A DNA stretch of 20,238 nucleotides, taken from NCBI GenBank assembly GCA_002418705.1, contig DIEQ01000020.1:161-20398 (forward strand). Direction: 5' to 3'. The notes beneath the pieces were generated by a model. The model did not search any database, was not told the origin of the DNA, and saw only the letters and a program-made list of their open reading frames with translations. Source of the stretch: Mageeibacillus sp. UBA5770. GTDB lineage: Bacteria > Bacillota_A > Clostridia > Saccharofermentanales > Saccharofermentanaceae. Shown piece after piece: positions 1 to 6,759 of the stretch (the first letter of the stretch is position 1; each line of letters begins with the position of its first letter). The position numbers and the translations under genes are program-made.

Positions 1-509
1 ATAACACGTTCCTGTTCCCTGTGCATATTCAGTACGGCGACAGGTGCGCCGGTCAGACGCACAAGTTTCCCGAGGGAATCAGGCAGGACAGCTGACGTTC
101 CCGCCAGCGAGTACCGCGCTTCCGGATACAGGACAAGGATATCACCGCGGTCAATGACACGTTTAATCTGCCTGACAAGGGTGATATCGTTTGTAAATTT
201 GCGCTTGCAGATGGCGCCGACATTTCGAAGAAGCCACTCCCTGCCGATGAACCCGTCGATCGCTACGACGTAATGTCCGCGATGCGGGAAAATGGCAGCG
301 GTCGTTACCATAAAATCGACGAAAGCCATATGCGTGCAAAGCAGCAGATACGGCGGTTTTAGGTCACCGGCCCCGTTTCGCGTGATTCTCAGGCGGCTTG
401 CCCATACTGTCGGGAAGCTGATCAGCCATGTGACCGGACGTAAAAACCACCGCTGCCTGACAGGCGGCCTGGTCATATCAAACTTGACCTCCATCGAATT
501 AGGCTTCAT
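1..509 (-). CDS. Lysophospholipid (1-acylglycerol-3-phosphate) acyltransferase, partial
   Basis: The product resembles PlsC-type acyltransferases, which move an acyl chain onto a lysophospholipid at the membrane. Only the first 169 residues lie in the window; the C-terminus runs off the left edge. The family HX4D catalytic motif is visible as H60...D65 (THMAFVD). A block around residues 127-136 (VLYPEARYSL) corresponds to the FPEGTRS-like substrate-binding motif. The start is the ATG at 509-507, preceded by AGGAGG at the right distance. It begins 24 bp after the stop of the upstream gene, so the two are probably co-transcribed. The FPEG motif is non-standard (PEARYS), a variant I associate with clostridial members of the family, so the exact acceptor lipid is uncertain. 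Confidence 0.85.
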   Translation of the reverse strand, partial: MKPNSMEVKFDMTRPPVRQRWFLRPVTWLISFPTVWASRLRITRNGAGDLKPPYLLLCTHMAFVDFMVTTAAIFPHRGHYVVAIDGFIGREWLLRNVGAICKRKFTNDITLVRQIKRVIDRGDILVLYPEARYSLAGTSAVLPDSLGKLVRLTGAPVAVLNMHREQERV

Positions 510-533
510 ACAGGCCTCCTTATCTATCCCGCG

Positions 534-1799
534 TCAGACCAGGCCAACTTCTCTCACTGCTATGCCAAGCTTTCTGCCGTCGACCGTGACGGATATGTCT
601 GATGGACTCCACAGCGTGTCAAGCTCAAGCGTCACTTCATTCCTGCCGTCATTTACCTTTTGCACAGGGAACAGGAACGTGTTATCTCCGGTGGTCGAAA
701 AATTCATCGAGCCGACATGGAGGCCATTTAAGTATACCTTGCAGACGAGAGGCTTCGGACAGTAGGAGGCAGCCGTGATTTCGAGAGTACTTGCCAAAGG
801 ATCCGCAAAAAGGATCAGTCCGGCTGTTTTTTGTGCCATCCAGCGGTGGCCGCCTTCGAACTGATGCCACTGCTGTGCATCTGTAAAGTTTCTGATGGAA
901 TTGGGATCAGACATGTCGGCGGTGTTCCCGAGAGGCATCTCAATATCATCGATCAGAACAATTTCATATACCTGTCTGGCAGGCAGGGGGAAGAACCGGT
1001 TCGTGTGAGTCTGCGAATCGAAGATATGGATTCCCACATCCATTGATACATTTAAGTTGTACTTGAGCACCTCTTCAAGATGTCTCATGGAGCTTTGTCC
1101 GATGAAAAAATACCTGCCGTCATACGCCAGGCCGCGTGTAAACCCGCCGAACCGGGCAACGGTTTTGTCCGTATCCGAAAGATTCAGATCAAGCGATCCG
1201 CAATAGAATTGACGGCCCTCGATATCAAGGACAGAGTGCGGAAAACGCAGGCTGTCTTTTACTGTGCGAATGACCGTCTTCGATGTAAGGTCGTATTCCA
1301 GGATGACGCCGTCGAAGGCAAAGTTGTCCGCCCTCCATAATCCGCTGTGCGAGAACATGGAAATATATACGCGGCTGCCGGCGATGCAGATGTCATTGAT
1401 ATGGTGCTTATCACCGGTATTATCCGATATCTTTATCTCGCCGATCCGTTCAAAATCGTCGAGACGATATATTCCGATCGAATCGAGAGATGTCTCCACA
1501 ATAAGGGCGGTATGGTCGTTAATTACCCTTAAGCCGTGGAAAGCCTGCTGGTCCATGCTGTATGTATTTACCACCTCAAGCTGCCTGTTTAGAACGACAA
1601 CGCCGTGCGACTGGGTGATCATATAAATAAATTCTTTATATCGGTCGACGCCTCTGCAGTCGCCTTCAAATATTTTCATTGAGCTTTCTTTTTCAAGATC
1701 CACATAGAACAGGCCGCCAACCGAATCCGCATCGGACGGGCAGGATACCAGAAGGTTTGAATGTGGGCTCAGGCTCTCATTTCTATTCAATATTTCCAT
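534..1799 (-). CDS. DUF4915-like beta-propeller protein with C-terminal beta domain
   Basis: A protein of about 421 residues with no signal peptide and no membrane segment. Residues 1 to about 290 contain repeated beta-rich blocks such as HHINDICIAGSRVYISMFS and LRFPHSVLDIEGRQFYCGSL, which resemble the propeller-like DUF4915 / TIGR03032 group. The last 100 residues or so form a separate beta-rich segment (from GGHRWMAQKTAGLILF) that resembles carbohydrate-associated beta-sandwich tails. I chose the ATG at 1799 because AAGGGGG lies 11 nt upstream; an in-frame ATG 30 nt further upstream lacks a comparable site. It probably forms an operon with the acyltransferase that follows 24 bp later. A role in surface glycan or lipid assembly is inference only; the biochemical function is unknown to me. 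Confidence 0.6.
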   Translation of the reverse strand: MEILNRNESLSPHSNLLVSCPSDADSVGGLFYVDLEKESSMKIFEGDCRGVDRYKEFIYMITQSHGVVVLNRQLEVVNTYSMDQQAFHGLRVINDHTALIVETSLDSIGIYRLDDFERIGEIKISDNTGDKHHINDICIAGSRVYISMFSHSGLWRADNFAFDGVILEYDLTSKTVIRTVKDSLRFPHSVLDIEGRQFYCGSLDLNLSDTDKTVARFGGFTRGLAYDGRYFFIGQSSMRHLEEVLKYNLNVSMDVGIHIFDSQTHTNRFFPLPARQVYEIVLIDDIEMPLGNTADMSDPNSIRNFTDAQQWHQFEGGHRWMAQKTAGLILFADPLASTLEITAASYCPKPLVCKVYLNGLHVGSMNFSTTGDNTFLFPVQKVNDGRNEVTLELDTLWSPSDISVTVDGRKLGIAVREVGLV

Positions 1800-1838
1800 A
1801 GGATTATTGTCCCCCTTAATAACAAACATACTTCATGT

Positions 1839-1847
1839 ATTGTATCA
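1839..1847 (-). promoter_or_regulatory. Candidate extended -10 promoter
   Basis: On the minus strand this reads TGATACAAT, an extended -10 (TG-N-TACAAT). It would start transcription about 33 nt before the DUF4915-like gene. There is no good -35 box, which is tolerated by extended -10 promoters. Confidence 0.4.
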
Positions 1848-1965
1848 AAAATCTTCCTCTGAAACCGTTTCTCAGCCGTTTTTTGCATATTGATTTTTGC
1901 AGTCTGCTCAATTTGCTGCTGTTCGAACCTTTCCTGCTGCGAAGGAGAAACGCAGTGATCAAAAT

Positions 1966-2082
1966 GGGCTGCTGCAAAATGAACGGTAAGGTTGAGGGTT
2001 GGCTGATGCGGTTTTTTACCAAATAACACATTAAAAAGGACCGTTGCTCCAGTGATTTTTCAATCACTTTTGCAGCAGCCCC
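1966..2082. repeat. MITE-like element or IS remnant with 14-bp terminal inverted repeats
   Basis: The ends are perfect inverted repeats of 14 bp: GGGCTGCTGCAAAA at 1966-1979 and TTTTGCAGCAGCCC at 2068-2081. Both point inward and enclose about 90 bp. Inside the right end is a second perfect hairpin, AGTGATT-TTTC-AATCACT (2051-2068). No transposase can be supported and no target-site duplication is visible. The right end lies only 4 bp beyond the stop codon of the GH17 gene. The end sequence resembles termini I associate with IS1182-type elements, but this family assignment is unverified. Confidence 0.55.
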
Positions 2083-2086
2083 TGTG

Positions 2087-3010
2087 CTATTGTGTCATTA
2101 CTTTTTTGGGTTTTCTGTTTATTGTAAATAAACCCCAGTGCTTTTCAGGCTCCCGGAGATCCGGCGAACCCTTCCAGTCCTCATCAAATGCTTCGAAGAC
2201 AAAAGTCAGAATCCCTTTTTCGCGGCTCCATTGTGTCAAGCTCTTAATATATGATTCCTGATATTCCTCATTTGCATTTTCCTGGGGGAAGCCTCGCCCA
2301 TTTGATACGGTTGCCCATCCGGCTTCTGTAATAACGACTGTTTTATCCGGATATATTTTCTTAACACACTCATAATTTTCAATTGTATATGCCAAAGCAC
2401 CATCAATAGATTTGGATTCCCAAAGCGGATAAGTATGTAATGAAATAAAATCAATTTCACGGACAAGCGGACTGAGTTTATTCTGCCACGGAACATAGTT
2501 TTCACAGAATGTTACCGGACAATGTGTACCTTGTTTTATCATTCTGACATATTGGATAATTTTTTCTACAGAAACAAGGTGATCTGTCCATTCAACAGTT
2601 GCTTCATTGCCTGCAGATACCGCAAATATGATATCCGGGTATTGATTAGCCAGATCAATGAGCATACCAATTTGTGTTTGGTTTAGCGTTCTATTTGCAG
2701 CAAGTTGTTCTTCAGTATACGTTCCGCCAGACCAGGGGCAGTTATCATTATTGATTTCAGCAAACAAACACACACCGAGCAGGACTTTCAAATTAAGGTT
2801 TTTACTGCGTATTATTTGCAGAACTGTTTTTGCGTGCTGATTTGGATCATATAACCGAATATATTTCCAGTGCTTATTCAAAATCAGCAGGTCTTCTTCA
2901 ATTTGCTCTTCCGAAGGGAATTTTTCAATTGCCGGACTCTGACCTTCGCGATATCCTGAATAACAAATAGCTTCTCCGTAATCAAAATTGACTTCCTGTT
3001 TAAAATTCAT
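2087..3010 (-). CDS. Glycoside hydrolase family 17-like beta-glucanase (second copy)
   Basis: A 307-residue TIM-barrel type enzyme of the GH17 kind, expected to cleave beta-1,3- (or related) glucans. The probable acid/base is E136 in SAGNEATVEW and the nucleophile E229 in VITEAGW. The C-terminal FEAFDEDWKG and HWGLF blocks match GH17 ends. It has no signal peptide, so it is probably cytoplasmic. I place the start at the ATG at 3010, overlapping the end of the upstream GH17 gene by 11 bp; a weak AAGGATGG lies in the upstream coding region and translational coupling is likely. A longer in-frame start (3091) would intrude further into the neighbour. The two GH17 proteins are clearly diverged, so substrate linkage or chain-length preference probably differs. 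It is the last gene of the glucan module. Confidence 0.82.
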   Translation of the reverse strand: MNFKQEVNFDYGEAICYSGYREGQSPAIEKFPSEEQIEEDLLILNKHWKYIRLYDPNQHAKTVLQIIRSKNLNLKVLLGVCLFAEINNDNCPWSGGTYTEEQLAANRTLNQTQIGMLIDLANQYPDIIFAVSAGNEATVEWTDHLVSVEKIIQYVRMIKQGTHCPVTFCENYVPWQNKLSPLVREIDFISLHTYPLWESKSIDGALAYTIENYECVKKIYPDKTVVITEAGWATVSNGRGFPQENANEEYQESYIKSLTQWSREKGILTFVFEAFDEDWKGSPDLREPEKHWGLFTINRKPKKVMTQ

Positions 3011-3914
3011 ATTTGTAATGACCATCCTTATCCCAGAGCCCCCAATATGCACCGCAATCTCCTTCAGGTCCAACTTTCCAAGATTCATCAAATGACGAAA
3101 AATAAAAAATATTTATATTTTCAGCGTTGGCCCATTCATAGGTATGCACAAAATAGCGAGCTGAATTCTCCAATGACGGCACTGCATCACCCTGGCTGCT
3201 TCCCTGGCTTGGCCACCCGGTTTCACTGATAATCACCGGCTTTCCGTGACCTGCCTCCTGGGCGATCTTGTACATTTGCTTCATATAATCGACTGACTGT
3301 TCCAAATTACAAAATTCCCAGAAAGGATAGCAGTTCGCCATTATCAAGTCGCACACAGCTGCTACATTCGGATGTTCCCGAAACAAATAATACGCATCAA
3401 CATATCCTACAGGAATACCGGGAAGACAATCTTTGACACGCTTAATATAGGAAATGAGTTCTGCTTCTGACAAATCCTCCCGAAGAAGAACTTCATTGCC
3501 AACAGCAGCAATATCTGCGTATCCTTCCGATGCTAATCGGCATAAATTCTCAATCTCTATTTCATTTGCATCCCGATCATTATCCAACCAGGCACCAACA
3601 AGGGTTTTAAACCCCATCTCGCGGGCTATTCTTGGTATATTCTCATGACCGCTGGTGCATGAGAATACTCGAATCCATTGAGTATATGGTTTTATAATCT
3701 CTAGTCTGGTCTTAATTTGTTCATCAGAAATCTGCGACTTCCGGACAGGGTCCTGCCCATCCAAATAAACACTTAAACTCAGGCCATGAATTTTCCGGGA
3801 AAGGATCGCCTGCATTCTGGGATGTAACTCTTCTGCTGTTAATTGATCATCAATCCTGGATATTGAAGATAACGGACTGCCTAAATGACTATTACTATTC
3901 AATGGGAACGACAT
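3000..3914 (-). CDS. Glycoside hydrolase family 17 beta-1,3-glucanase-like protein
   Basis: A 304-residue GH17-like protein. The barrel begins near residue 41 (KIHGLSLSVYLDGQDP). The predicted acid/base is E141 (AAVGNEVL) and the nucleophile E231 (ISETGWPS); SSFDESWK and GAYWGLWD follow near the C-terminus, as in bacterial GH17 proteins. The first 40 residues are polar and variable and do not form a signal peptide, so the enzyme is probably intracellular. The start at 3914 has AAGGAG 8 nt upstream. It lies 24 bp after GH16 and overlaps the second GH17 gene, so the three are one operon. Its probable job is trimming imported laminari-oligosaccharides; transglycosylation is an alternative known in the family. 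Confidence 0.88.
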   Translation of the reverse strand: MSFPLNSNSHLGSPLSSISRIDDQLTAEELHPRMQAILSRKIHGLSLSVYLDGQDPVRKSQISDEQIKTRLEIIKPYTQWIRVFSCTSGHENIPRIAREMGFKTLVGAWLDNDRDANEIEIENLCRLASEGYADIAAVGNEVLLREDLSEAELISYIKRVKDCLPGIPVGYVDAYYLFREHPNVAAVCDLIMANCYPFWEFCNLEQSVDYMKQMYKIAQEAGHGKPVIISETGWPSQGSSQGDAVPSLENSARYFVHTYEWANAENINIFYFSSFDESWKVGPEGDCGAYWGLWDKDGHYKYEF

Positions 3915-3938
3915 ATGTTTGACTCCTTTATGATATTG

Positions 3939-4757
3939 CTATTTCTGATAGACGCGAACATAGTCAACATACATTTGGGCAGGGAATTCCGTATCAAGGC
4001 CTATCGGGCCGGGCAATGTACCGCCTAAGGCAAGGTTGAGGATAACAAAGAAAGGTTTATCAAAGACCCACTTGTTATCATTAAGATCAGTGCGGTTTAC
4101 TTTGAAATATTCGATGTCATCATAATACCAACGGATTTGATCTGCTTCCCACTCAATGGCATACGTATGGAACTCGTCGGCAATATTATAATTTTGTCGA
4201 TTCCATTGGCTCTTTCCTAAGGCACCAGAATAACCGGGCCCGTGCAAAGTGCCCAGTATAAGGTCAGGTTCTTTTCCAATATGTTCCATGATGTCAATTT
4301 CGCCGCAATCGGGCCAGTTAGTTCCATCGAAATCTGAACCAAGCATCCAAAAAGCCGGCCATAATCCCAGTCCGGAAGGAACTTTAATGCGTGCCTCAAC
4401 ACGTCCATACAGTACTTCCTGTAAATCCTGGGTCTTTAGCCGCGCAGATGTATAGTAAGATCCCTCATATTTTTCCTGCCTCGCCTCGATCACAAGCATA
4501 CCTTTTTCTATACGTGCATTTTCCGGACGATTGGTATAGTATTCGGCCTCACCATTTCCCCATCCTCCGGCACCCAGATCGAAAGTCCATATTTCCGAAT
4601 CAATTTTCTTGGTGTCAAATTCGTCGTGCCAACTCAATGTCCAGCCCTCGCGAACGGGAATGGCAGCTTTTTTAGAAAAAGACCACAGACTATAAGCAGC
4701 TATCCCAACAATCAAAGTCAGCATAATAATCACAAGTATTATTTGGTTTTTTTTCAT
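3939..4757 (-). CDS. Glycoside hydrolase family 16 endo-beta-1,3-glucanase (laminarinase-like)
   Basis: A 272-residue protein. The N-terminus is MKKNQ plus a hydrophobic stretch (residues 6-25), a signal peptide or membrane anchor with no lipobox cysteine, so the enzyme acts outside the cell or on its surface. The GH16 fold covers about residues 38-272. The catalytic motif EIDIMEHIG gives nucleophile E153, D155 and acid/base E158, the form with the extra Met typical of laminarinases and lichenases. The WPAFWMLG block and the final YVDYVRVYQK are also diagnostic. The start is set by AAGGTGG before the ATG at 4757; a longer in-frame form to 4781 has no better site. It probably releases beta-1,3-gluco-oligosaccharides for the binding protein upstream. 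Confidence 0.93.
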   Translation of the reverse strand: MKKNQIILVIIMLTLIVGIAAYSLWSFSKKAAIPVREGWTLSWHDEFDTKKIDSEIWTFDLGAGGWGNGEAEYYTNRPENARIEKGMLVIEARQEKYEGSYYTSARLKTQDLQEVLYGRVEARIKVPSGLGLWPAFWMLGSDFDGTNWPDCGEIDIMEHIGKEPDLILGTLHGPGYSGALGKSQWNRQNYNIADEFHTYAIEWEADQIRWYYDDIEYFKVNRTDLNDNKWVFDKPFFVILNLALGGTLPGPIGLDTEFPAQMYVDYVRVYQK

Positions 4758-4870
4758 AATGACCACCTTAAAATATTGCATTTAATTGATTCAATTTCAG
4801 AAAAAATAAGCAGGGCACGAAAAGTCAGACTTACCTAAATAACACGAATTAATCCTATAGATCCGGAGAG

Positions 4871-4903
4871 GGCAGGCCTCCGACAATCAGCGGGAGGCCT
4901 GCC
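4871..4903 (-). promoter_or_regulatory. Strong intercistronic hairpin without a U-tract
   Basis: A perfect 11-bp GC-rich stem, GGCAGGCCTCC / GGAGGCCTGCC, with an 11-nt loop lies 26 bp after the stop of the binding-protein gene and about 110 bp before GH16. There is no run of T after the stem in the minus direction, so it is not a classic terminator. It fits an mRNA-stabilising or partial-termination structure that keeps binding-protein transcript high relative to the enzymes. Confidence 0.7.
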
Positions 4904-4929
4904 GCAGCAGGTGTTATCGCAAAAGATTC

Positions 4930-6285
4930 TTAATTAGCGTCGAGTCCGGACTGCAGATCTGCCTGAACCTTATCCGCCAGGGTCTTGGAATCCGTGTAGG
5001 TTCCAAACGGGGCAAAGTACGAGGCATAGGGATTTGCATACTGACCGGCGCCCTTGGGTGCGACCCAGTACTGTTCATAACCAACTCTGAAGTTTTTCAG
5101 ATACGGGGCGACTTCTGCTCCGATCTTGGTATCAAGCGTGACATTGGGCTGTGTCGGGATAAAGCCAACCTGATTCGCGAATGCCGCGTAATTAGCCGGG
5201 TCGGAGAATTCGCTCAGATACAGGATGGAGGCGTCTTTGTTGGGGGTATTCGCCGCAATCGCCCAGCCCTGATCATATTTGCCGAAGAGGTATTGGTTGT
5301 CTTCTGCCTTATCGCTGCCGGGGAATGGGATATATCCCCAATCAAAGGCAGGCTGCGCTTCTTCGATCGCACTGGCGTACCAGGTCCCGCCCGGGAACAT
5401 CGCAACCGCACCGGAAGCAAATCGGCCGGGAGCTGCATCACCGGCAATTCCGCTTGCGCCGGCTTCCATCATGCTGCTTGAATAGATCAGCATCTTGTCC
5501 CACATGGCCAGGGATGCTGCATCGTTCCACTTAATTGTTCCTGTCCATAATCCTTCAACCAGAGCTGCCTGGTCAGGGTATGCAGCGCCAAGGAGACCAT
5601 AGGCACCAACAAATATCGGCCATCCGTCTTTGCCGCCGGCGGTCATGAAGGGAATGTCAGCCGCCTTGAAAGCATCACTGGCCGCAACCAGCTCGCTCCA
5701 AGTTGTCGGGATTTTGACATTGTTAGCCGCGAACAGATCCTTATTAACATAAATGCCGCTATAAGAGACACGGCCCAGGTTGATTGAGTAGACCTTGTCG
5801 TTATAGGTTCCTGCATCCAAGATAGCCGATTCGTCATAGTTTTTTACAAATGACTCATTGGTTATGTCCATCAGGTAGCCTGCATCGATCAGCGTCTGCC
5901 AGTTCGGAGGGGTAACATTTTTCATGTACGGCTGTGCTGCATTGGAAAACCCGAAAATATCTATGACATCAACATCGTTAGCCGTCAGTCGGGTCTGTGT
6001 AACCGTACTGAGATCGTTGGCGTTGACTACAGCCATATCAATCTTGATATTCGGGTGTCTGGCCGTAAATTCTTCATTAAATTTGTTCATAAAATCGACC
6101 ATAGGCGGATTTTGATGTACGAGCACCTTCAGTGTTACTTTCTCACCCTGAGTCGTTTCAGCTGAACCCGGGTTTGATGTGTCAGCATTTGCAGTTGTTG
6201 CTGCAGGTTTTGTTCCGCAGGAACTGAGCAGCACAGCGGATAAGATCAGCATGGATAACGTGGACAGAAATCTCTTTTTTCGCAT
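4930..6285 (-). CDS. ABC transporter sugar-binding lipoprotein (CUT1-type)
   Basis: A 451-residue extracellular solute-binding protein of the carbohydrate (CUT1-like) group. The N-terminus MRKKRFLSTLSMLILSAVLLSSC is a lipoprotein signal with lipobox LSSC, followed by a Ser/Thr/Ala-rich linker, then the mature domain with typical blocks (LKVLVHQNPP near the start, FASGAVAMFPGGTWYASAIEEA in the C-terminal lobe). The start at 6285 follows AAAGGAGAG; longer in-frame starts would include the promoter and operator. As first gene behind a cre-controlled promoter and ahead of GH16 and GH17 genes, it most likely captures beta-1,3-gluco-oligosaccharides. No permease or ATPase gene is adjacent, which is unusual; the partners must lie elsewhere. 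Confidence 0.92.
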   Translation of the reverse strand: MRKKRFLSTLSMLILSAVLLSSCGTKPAATTANADTSNPGSAETTQGEKVTLKVLVHQNPPMVDFMNKFNEEFTARHPNIKIDMAVVNANDLSTVTQTRLTANDVDVIDIFGFSNAAQPYMKNVTPPNWQTLIDAGYLMDITNESFVKNYDESAILDAGTYNDKVYSINLGRVSYSGIYVNKDLFAANNVKIPTTWSELVAASDAFKAADIPFMTAGGKDGWPIFVGAYGLLGAAYPDQAALVEGLWTGTIKWNDAASLAMWDKMLIYSSSMMEAGASGIAGDAAPGRFASGAVAMFPGGTWYASAIEEAQPAFDWGYIPFPGSDKAEDNQYLFGKYDQGWAIAANTPNKDASILYLSEFSDPANYAAFANQVGFIPTQPNVTLDTKIGAEVAPYLKNFRVGYEQYWVAPKGAGQYANPYASYFAPFGTYTDSKTLADKVQADLQSGLDAN

Positions 6286-6315
6286 TCTCTTCTCTCCTTT
6301 TTCTGAATCGGTGAA

Positions 6316-6329
6316 TGGTATCGCTTTCA
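6316..6329 (-). promoter_or_regulatory. Second cre-like operator in the leader
   Basis: The minus strand reads TGAAAGCGATACCA, one mismatch from the cre consensus TGWNANCGNTNWCA and sharing the TGAAAGCG arm with the upstream site. It lies in the untranslated leader about 35 nt downstream of the predicted transcription start. Binding by CcpA or by a LacI-family sugar regulator is inferred. Confidence 0.6.
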
Positions 6330-6357
6330 TAGTTTTGGTCTGTATTCCCTCTTTTTG

Positions 6358-6371
6358 TGGAAGCGCTTTCA
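6358..6371 (-). promoter_or_regulatory. cre-like operator (CcpA or LacI-family) overlapping the transcription start
   Basis: TGGAAGCGCTTTCA (TGAAAGCGCTTCCA on the minus strand) is a near-perfect palindrome with the central CG of catabolite responsive elements. It abuts the -10 box of the binding-protein promoter and covers the predicted start point, a repressing position. A pathway-specific LacI-family regulator could use the same site type. Confidence 0.82.
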
Positions 6372-6399
6372 TTCTAACATGCCTATTTTTCTTTGTCAA
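6371..6399 (-). promoter_or_regulatory. Sigma-A promoter of the glucan-utilisation operon
   Basis: TTGACA (6399-6394) and TAGAAT (6376-6371) on the minus strand are separated by exactly 17 bp. This is the clearest promoter in the window. The leader to the lipoprotein start is about 80 nt and contains both cre-like sites. Confidence 0.85.
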
Positions 6400-6412
6400 T
6401 ACGTTGATTTAT

Positions 6413-6594
6413 ATGTGGTTATAGCACAAAAAATGCAAAAAATTACGTGTTTTCTGTCTATTTCTTATTTTTTCTGCAGGTAATATTGTGAACATACCAT
6501 CGCAGCAGATTTGCAAATTATTCAAAAAATTTTGCGTGTTAGTAATTGCTCTTGGCAGCTGGCCATATTTCAGACCTTGATTCTATAACCACAT
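6413..6594. repeat. Widely spaced 12-bp inverted repeats in the 6400-6759 intergenic region
   Basis: ATGTGGTTATAG (6413-6424) and its exact reverse complement CTATAACCACAT (6583-6594) flank 158 bp of AT-rich DNA. One copy is 14 bp upstream of the -35 box of the sugar-binding-protein promoter; the other faces the serpin side. The rest of 6400-6759 contains no gene I can support. A weak rightward promoter is possible (TTGCAT at 6599-6604, 17 bp, TGTAAT at 6622-6627). Confidence 0.5.
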
Positions 6595-6697
6595 CATCTT
6601 GCATAACCATGACAGCAATTTTGTAATGCACGGTTTCTTTCCAATTTTTTAGTTGTTATCCTTATCGTTTTTTACTATGCACCAATGGGTAAGTAAT

Positions 6698-6739
6698 AAT
6701 ATACCCTTCTAATTCGTATTATGATTAGAAGGGTATATT
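6698..6739 (+). promoter_or_regulatory. 16-bp perfect stem-loop just before the serpin RBS
   Basis: AATATACCCTTCTAAT (6698-6713) and ATTAGAAGGGTATATT (6724-6739) form a perfect 16-bp stem with a 10-nt loop. Three T follow in the rightward direction (five consecutive T counting the last two of the stem), and AAGGAGG of the serpin gene comes next. It could be an attenuator-type terminator, a large palindromic operator, or a terminator whose gene has been lost. Confidence 0.65.
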
Positions 6740-6759
6740 TTTGTAAGGAGGAAATGATT

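Noticed and set aside
292..765. 157-codon open frame on the plus strand
   Set aside because: It overlaps two well-supported minus-strand genes, has no RBS and no recognisable protein features.
1787..2067. Two overlapping minus-strand frames across the MITE-like region that could be read as a transposase tail
   Set aside because: Neither has transposase motifs or an RBS. They run through the inverted repeats and into the next gene's start, so they are open by chance.
2051..2068. AGTGATT hairpin as an intrinsic terminator of the GH17 operon
   Set aside because: On the minus strand the stem is not followed by a T-run, so I keep it as part of the repeat element.
5214..5534. Several overlapping frames on both strands inside the sugar-binding protein gene
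   Set aside because: All are shadows of the well-supported lipoprotein gene; proline/arginine-rich and without RBS.
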